From assembly GCA_030686995.1 (NCBI GenBank), contig CM060693.1:107380228-107444227 (forward strand): a stretch of DNA of 64,000 bases, read 5' to 3'. The notes beneath the pieces are model-generated. The model was not told the origin of the DNA. It saw nothing but the letters and a program-made list of their open reading frames with translations, and ran no database searches. Every line of letters begins with the position of its first letter. Within the stretch, counting starts at the first letter, position 1. Made by a program: the position numbers and the translations under genes. This document shows, piece by piece, positions 58,111-64,000 of this stretch. Source of the DNA: Artemisia argyi. Taxonomy: Eukaryota; Streptophyta; Magnoliopsida; Asterales; Asteraceae.

Positions 58111-58868
58111 TTATTGTTAAATTGATTTACAAGTCAAAAAACTAGAATCTTAAAGAAATATGGCTGTAATCCATTTAAGATTCAAATGAAAATGTTGATA
58201 GCCGGTATGCGACTTTTGTGTTTCTAAGGCGATCCTTGTGCTCAAATAGTATCAACATAAATGGTACGAGAGTAGTTTTGCAAGTGTTGCTAGGCTTCAT
58301 TGCGACTTTAAAACGATAAAAAAAATAATAATAATACGGAGTAATAAATAAATAAAGAATTAGTATCCTAGCTACATACTCATCTTTTATCCTCAAGACA
58401 ATCTTCATCCGATAATCTTTTGTGAGTTTGTCACTACTTTGTATTGAACTACCAATATGCTTTATTAAAAGTCAGAAATTTAAACTCGAATTGCCTCCTG
58501 GGATGATTTTGTCATTTTCTTCAGAAAGTCCAAACACTTCACTAAGCATACTCGGGAAGTGATTTGCAATTTTTATTTATTTTGATTCGTATGTATCTAC
58601 TAGCATTTGAGACCTTCTCAAATAAATTTTTTAAAATATTAAGCAAACATACTTTAGATAAATGCAAGTTTTAATAAGTGTAGTTTTAACACTTTAAAGC
58701 ACTTTTTTATAAACATTTTTTTTAAGTAAATAAAAATACCATATAATTTAATATAAGAAAAAAAAAATCTATAACAATAACTACCTATTCATTTTTCAAC
58801 TATTCTAATAAATGTTATTTTTAAAATACCTTTAAAATAAAAAATACATATTATTTTACAAACTAATA
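57764..58868. other. 3' flank of bL35m and intergenic sequence
   Basis: Probable 3' UTR follows the stop at 57763. I see no clear polyadenylation signal. A poly-A run is at 58079-58107. No gene is visible in the rest. Confidence 0.5.
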
Positions 58869-58968
58869 AAATACACAAAGCTTCATACAATTTATATGCA
58901 AACAAGTTTATGGTACATAAATACACAAAGCTTCATACAATTTATATGCAAACAAGTTTATAGTACAT
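58869..58968. repeat. Perfect-length tandem duplication, 2 x 50 bp
   Basis: 58869-58918 and 58919-58968 differ by one base (TATGGTACAT versus TATAGTACAT). Confidence 0.9.
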
Positions 58969-59355
58969 GTGGTTTTAAAAACCTGGACCGGACCAACAGG
59001 TTTAACCGGGAACCGGAGTCGCCACCGGTTCAGCTAGCCAATAAAAGCCGTTCGAAAACGAACCTGAGACTCTGAGAGGACCATTGAAACCGGTAAAAAC
59101 AGGTTAACATGGCCGGACCGGGATCATTTTCTTCTTGTTTTTCTTAAAGGCTAATCAGCTCGTCATTGTTAGTTTGTTGGTATATCGACTTTAATCATTT
59201 TTTAAAAGTCCTAGAAATTTTGGTGGAACAATATTGAACTTGAGTCCTTTGTTATGTTATCAAAAACTTTGGATAACTTTAATGAAATACTTCACAGTAT
59301 GATTAATTTGAGAAAAAATTTCTTAATTTTTTATCTTTTATTTCTTAACAAAAAG

Positions 59356-59401
<46 letters not shown>

Positions 59402-60801
59402 GGCAATTTAATCATCTCACAACATTTACACTACAAATCTATCTCACATGCCCTAAACATGACCTGAACCCATAACAATTTGGTTGAGGAGTTTCTCACA
59501 CACTATGAGATACCATTGGGACACAAGCATTTTGGTGTTAAAATAATAATAATAATAGTTCTTCACAAAATCTAAAAAAGTTGCATATAATTGACATTGT
59601 TTTCTATTTTGTAAAGAGAGAGGAAAAAAAATGGTTAGAAAGAAAACATAAAAGGGAAAAAAAAGAAGGAAAAGAAAAGAAAAAACAAAAAAAATATTTT
59701 ATAGTTTTCCTTGTTAAGCTATAAAATCCAAAACTTTCTATTTCGTTAAAAATTTAATATAAAACAATTAATTTAAACGCGAGTACATCATTTTTGTTTT
59801 GTACAAAACATTTTATAAAACACAAAAGGTCTTCCAATTGAGCGCACTCCTTACTGTTTATTACTCTCCTTTAACCGTTTGTTATTAGTGAAAGAACATG
59901 CTAGTCACACTATACGATTTGGTAACACGTGAATCAAAAGAAGTGGTGTATAACTCGTTACTTGATTTTCACTTTCTTTTTAACACAAGGATGGCATGAA
60001 ATATCAAAATGCATTGTTTTATTAGGAGAATAAAACAAAAATGCTGAAATGGTGTGTTGATGATGAGTCTGAACTCGAACTGTACATACCATAGTGCATC
60101 TTTAATGTAAAGTATACGAACTAAATTTTTTGCTTAAAAATTAGCTATTGATGTTATTGACTAACCATGGATGTTCATATATTTTAGTATTAGTACTTAT
60201 CTTAGTTAGAATATTGTATCTTATATAATTCTCTATCTTGTAACTATATATAGTTATATACATACTTCCATTGTGAGATGAATAATAAATGTTTTCATAT
60301 TTCAATCTTTATTCTTGTTCTTTATTGTTGGATCCTTCTATACCTTATTGTTTAAGTTAAACAATGCTCATCCAAACAATTTAACATATATAAACAGTTC
60401 AAGTATAGCAATAAGTAAAGTAGTTTATAATACGTGACACATACTTACCTTTCAACGTTTAAACTCTTATTGATATAAAATCAAAGAATTGACAAGGTTT
60501 GCTTGCGGAATAACAAACCTAGTTAAATGACAATATGTATGTAATCTCCTCTCAAACTTAAATTAACAACCTATGTTGAAATTTGAAGTACCAACTATAC
60601 TTACTCGCTGAATGTTCAAAGGCCTAGTTAGGTTCGAGGAGCAATATTATCTTCTTGAAGACTTTGTTGTCTGTTACAAGAGATACATGCCTTTACATGC
60701 ATTCCCTTTTATAGGAGGGAATTAGGGTTTCAAAGGGTTTCTATAGTAAACGCGTTTAACATCCAACGTGTGTTCTAAAACTAGTACAAGGTTACATCTA
60801 C
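58969..60801. other. Intergenic sequence, LTR-like phrases
   Basis: Contains a GC-rich piece with several CCGG/ACCGG words (58980-59125), a poly-T run (59361-59398) and text at 60210-60340 (AACTATATATAGTTATATACAT followed by GAATAATAAATG) resembling the end of a copia LTR. No boundaries or reading frame can be supported. Confidence 0.4.
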
Positions 60802-62060
60802 TGATGAGTGTGTAAATACTCATCATTTTTTACAGAAAATATCCTTGGATTGTGTTTTATATGTTTCTGGTGCAAAATGATTGAAAACAGATGAAAAACG
60901 AACAAAGTTTGCATAATTGGCAATTTTAGTCCCTCAACTTTCAAAACTTGACAAAATCAGTCCCTGAGCATTTGTTTTGAAAGAAAAGTCAACTCAAGTC
61001 CTTTAAAAGTCAAAAGTTATCAAAAATGGTCCTTGGGTAAAAAGTTTCAAAAGTTTGCAAGTTTGGTCCCCGCACTTTCAGATTTGGCAAAACTAGCCCC
61101 TCGGAGTTCAATTTTGGAAAATAATCATTAAAGGTCCTTGGAAATTCACAAGTTATCGTAATTAGTCCCTTGGTGAAGAATTTAAAGAAGTTTACAAGTT
61201 TGGTACCCAAAGTTTCACAATTGGCAGAAAAGGTCCCTGGATATTCAAAAATGGGAAATTAGCATTTATGATCCTTTGGTTATTCAAGATGGCAAGAATG
61301 GTCCTTGTAAACACTTTGGGAAAGTCACAACTTCAGCCCCTCATTTTTTCAGAAAATTACATGTTTAGTCCTTGTGATAAACCTTTGATATTATAAACCC
61401 AAAATCCAAATCCAAACTACAAACACAACCTCACCAGCCCACTCCCTAATCCTAAGCCCAACACCACCCAAGCCCATTCCCTTTTTGATTATTAAACCCC
61501 GGTAAACAAAAGTCAAACCAATACCCTGTACATCCCCCACCCCTCCAAAACCACTGCAAATACCACCCTGGCATTCACTCCCCACCATCACCACTTGCCA
61601 GTCAAATCCCACCACCCTCACCACCTCTGTATCACCATCACATCCCACCACCCCCTCTTGCATATAAAACAGTTCAAATTGCTATCTATCATTATGGCGC
61701 CAAAAAGATTTAAAGGCTGAGATCACTCCAAACTCATCCAATGGCTAAGGATTGAAGTGGGATTTGCTCAGAAGCTCATGGGAACCCTAATTGGTGACTA
61801 TAAAAGGAAGAAGATGCAAGGAGAAAAAGTAGTAGTCACATAGTTTAGTTTTTATGTCGAATTAGTATAAAATCAGTTTCTAGTTATTAAATTTGCTTCA
61901 AATAGCTTGTAATCTGTTCCATTAGTGTAATTTGATCATTTCTTAATCAAAAATCCAAGTATTTCAGTTCAATTTTCAGTTTTTGCATTTTAATTTGAAT
62001 TTTCTCTTTTGGGGTTTAACAATGTCCTAAATCTAGTGTCACTATTTCATAAGCTCATTT
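60802..62060 (+). mobile_element. Possible LTR with periodic 'AGTCCCT' array
   Basis: Begins TGATGAGTGTGTAAATACTCATCA, an inverted repeat at an LTR-like start. Between 60920 and 61380 a phrase like 'TTNGTCC(T/C)T...AAAA' recurs about ten times with roughly 50-bp spacing. A TATA sequence (ACTATAAAAGG, 61799-61809) follows. The 3' boundary and target duplication are not found; the call is tentative. Confidence 0.4.
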
Positions 62061-62465
62061 AGGTTGTAACATCAATATATAAACATAAAAAGAAAATAAT
62101 CAGAAACAAAAACAACACAGGGTACCCTTTGCACTAGACTGGATAGCTTTTGGAAGTTGCCAACAATGGAGGGGTAAGATGGACTATACCATGGAGTTGT
62201 TTGGCTTCATCTCTCGCTTGCCCCTCGTTCACTTTCGTTGTTCCTCACCACCATTCTTGGTGTAGTAAGCTTCCAAACTCCATTTTCAAAACCGTATCGT
62301 TGATCTTGTGTGGCAAAGTAACGAAGAATACTAAACATGAACGTATAATAAGCAATCCTATAAATCTACACGCATGCATAATCTATACATACAAAGTAAA
62401 TATATTACAAACTCAACTTAGTAGAAAACTAATATACACATTAAGATGTGAAAAACAACACAAGA
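62061..62465. other. Intergenic sequence
   Basis: No gene or repeat recognised. The open frame across 62150-62659 shows no codon bias or known motif and runs into the tRNA-like sequence, so it is not called. Confidence 0.4.
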
Positions 62466-62540
62466 GGAGCTCTAGCTCAGTTGGGTGGGGCATGGATTCT
62501 AAGCGAAAGGTCACGAGTTCGAAGCCTACACAAGGCAGTT
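62466..62540 (+). other. tRNA-like sequence (tRNA pseudogene or SINE head)
   Basis: Has an A box (TAGCTCAGTTGG, 62473-62484) and a B box-like stretch (GAGTTCGAAGC, 62515-62525) at tRNA spacing. The 5' end GGAGCTC has no matching 3' acceptor strand, and no anticodon arm forms cleanly. T-rich sequence follows. It is not called as a functional tRNA. Confidence 0.5.

Positions 62541-64000
<1,460 letters not shown>

Overview
This window is a plant nuclear segment. It most likely comes from the daisy family (Asteraceae): its Ty1-copia and gypsy-like proteins are of the kind I associate with Asteraceae genomes. That is recall of family style; no search was run. Only one ordinary host gene is visible, a four-exon gene for mitochondrial ribosomal protein bL35m (52130-57763). 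Almost everything else is transposable element, much of it nested.

Layout. 1-2336: decayed 3' end of a plus-strand copia element with its 3' LTR and a hAT-type MITE. 2337-9360: gypsy remnants, including a minus-strand LTR with its primer-binding site, split by a non-coding retroposon (E1) and by a 3.36-kb solo LTR with a clean 5-bp target duplication. 9412-25476: a large, dead minus-strand copia element (copia-2) with gag, coiled-coil region, protease, integrase, RT, RNase H and a long acidic downstream reading frame, interrupted by retroposon E2. It lies inside the integrase of a second copia (copia-1, 25477-31004), which also carries retroposon E3. Copia-1 in turn interrupts a third copia gag (31040-31985).

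32614-51205: three PIF/Harbinger-type transposons lie head to tail. Copy 1 contains a Cassandra solo LTR (5S-rRNA-like) and retroposon E4. Copy 3 is split by an 11.9-kb non-autonomous gypsy-type element (38895-50762) with two LTRs, a tRNA-Asp primer site, a protease-bearing frame and an apparently spliced downstream frame, but no RT or integrase. Retroposon E5 sits in that element's 5' LTR.

51216-52050: two non-autonomous Helitrons in tandem end about 80 bp before the bL35m start codon. The third bL35m intron is about 5 kb, starts with GC rather than GT, and holds two SINEs and an internal duplication. 57764-64000 is intergenic, with LTR-like fragments, a tRNA-like sequence, simple repeats and the start of another gypsy LTR.

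The most unusual thing I see is the E1-E5 family: 0.5-2.1-kb retroposons with no conserved reading frame and A-rich 3' ends, three of them with 15-18-bp exact target duplications and one with 18 bp and one mismatch. Hairpins near their 3' ends keep their pairing while the stem sequence changes between copies.
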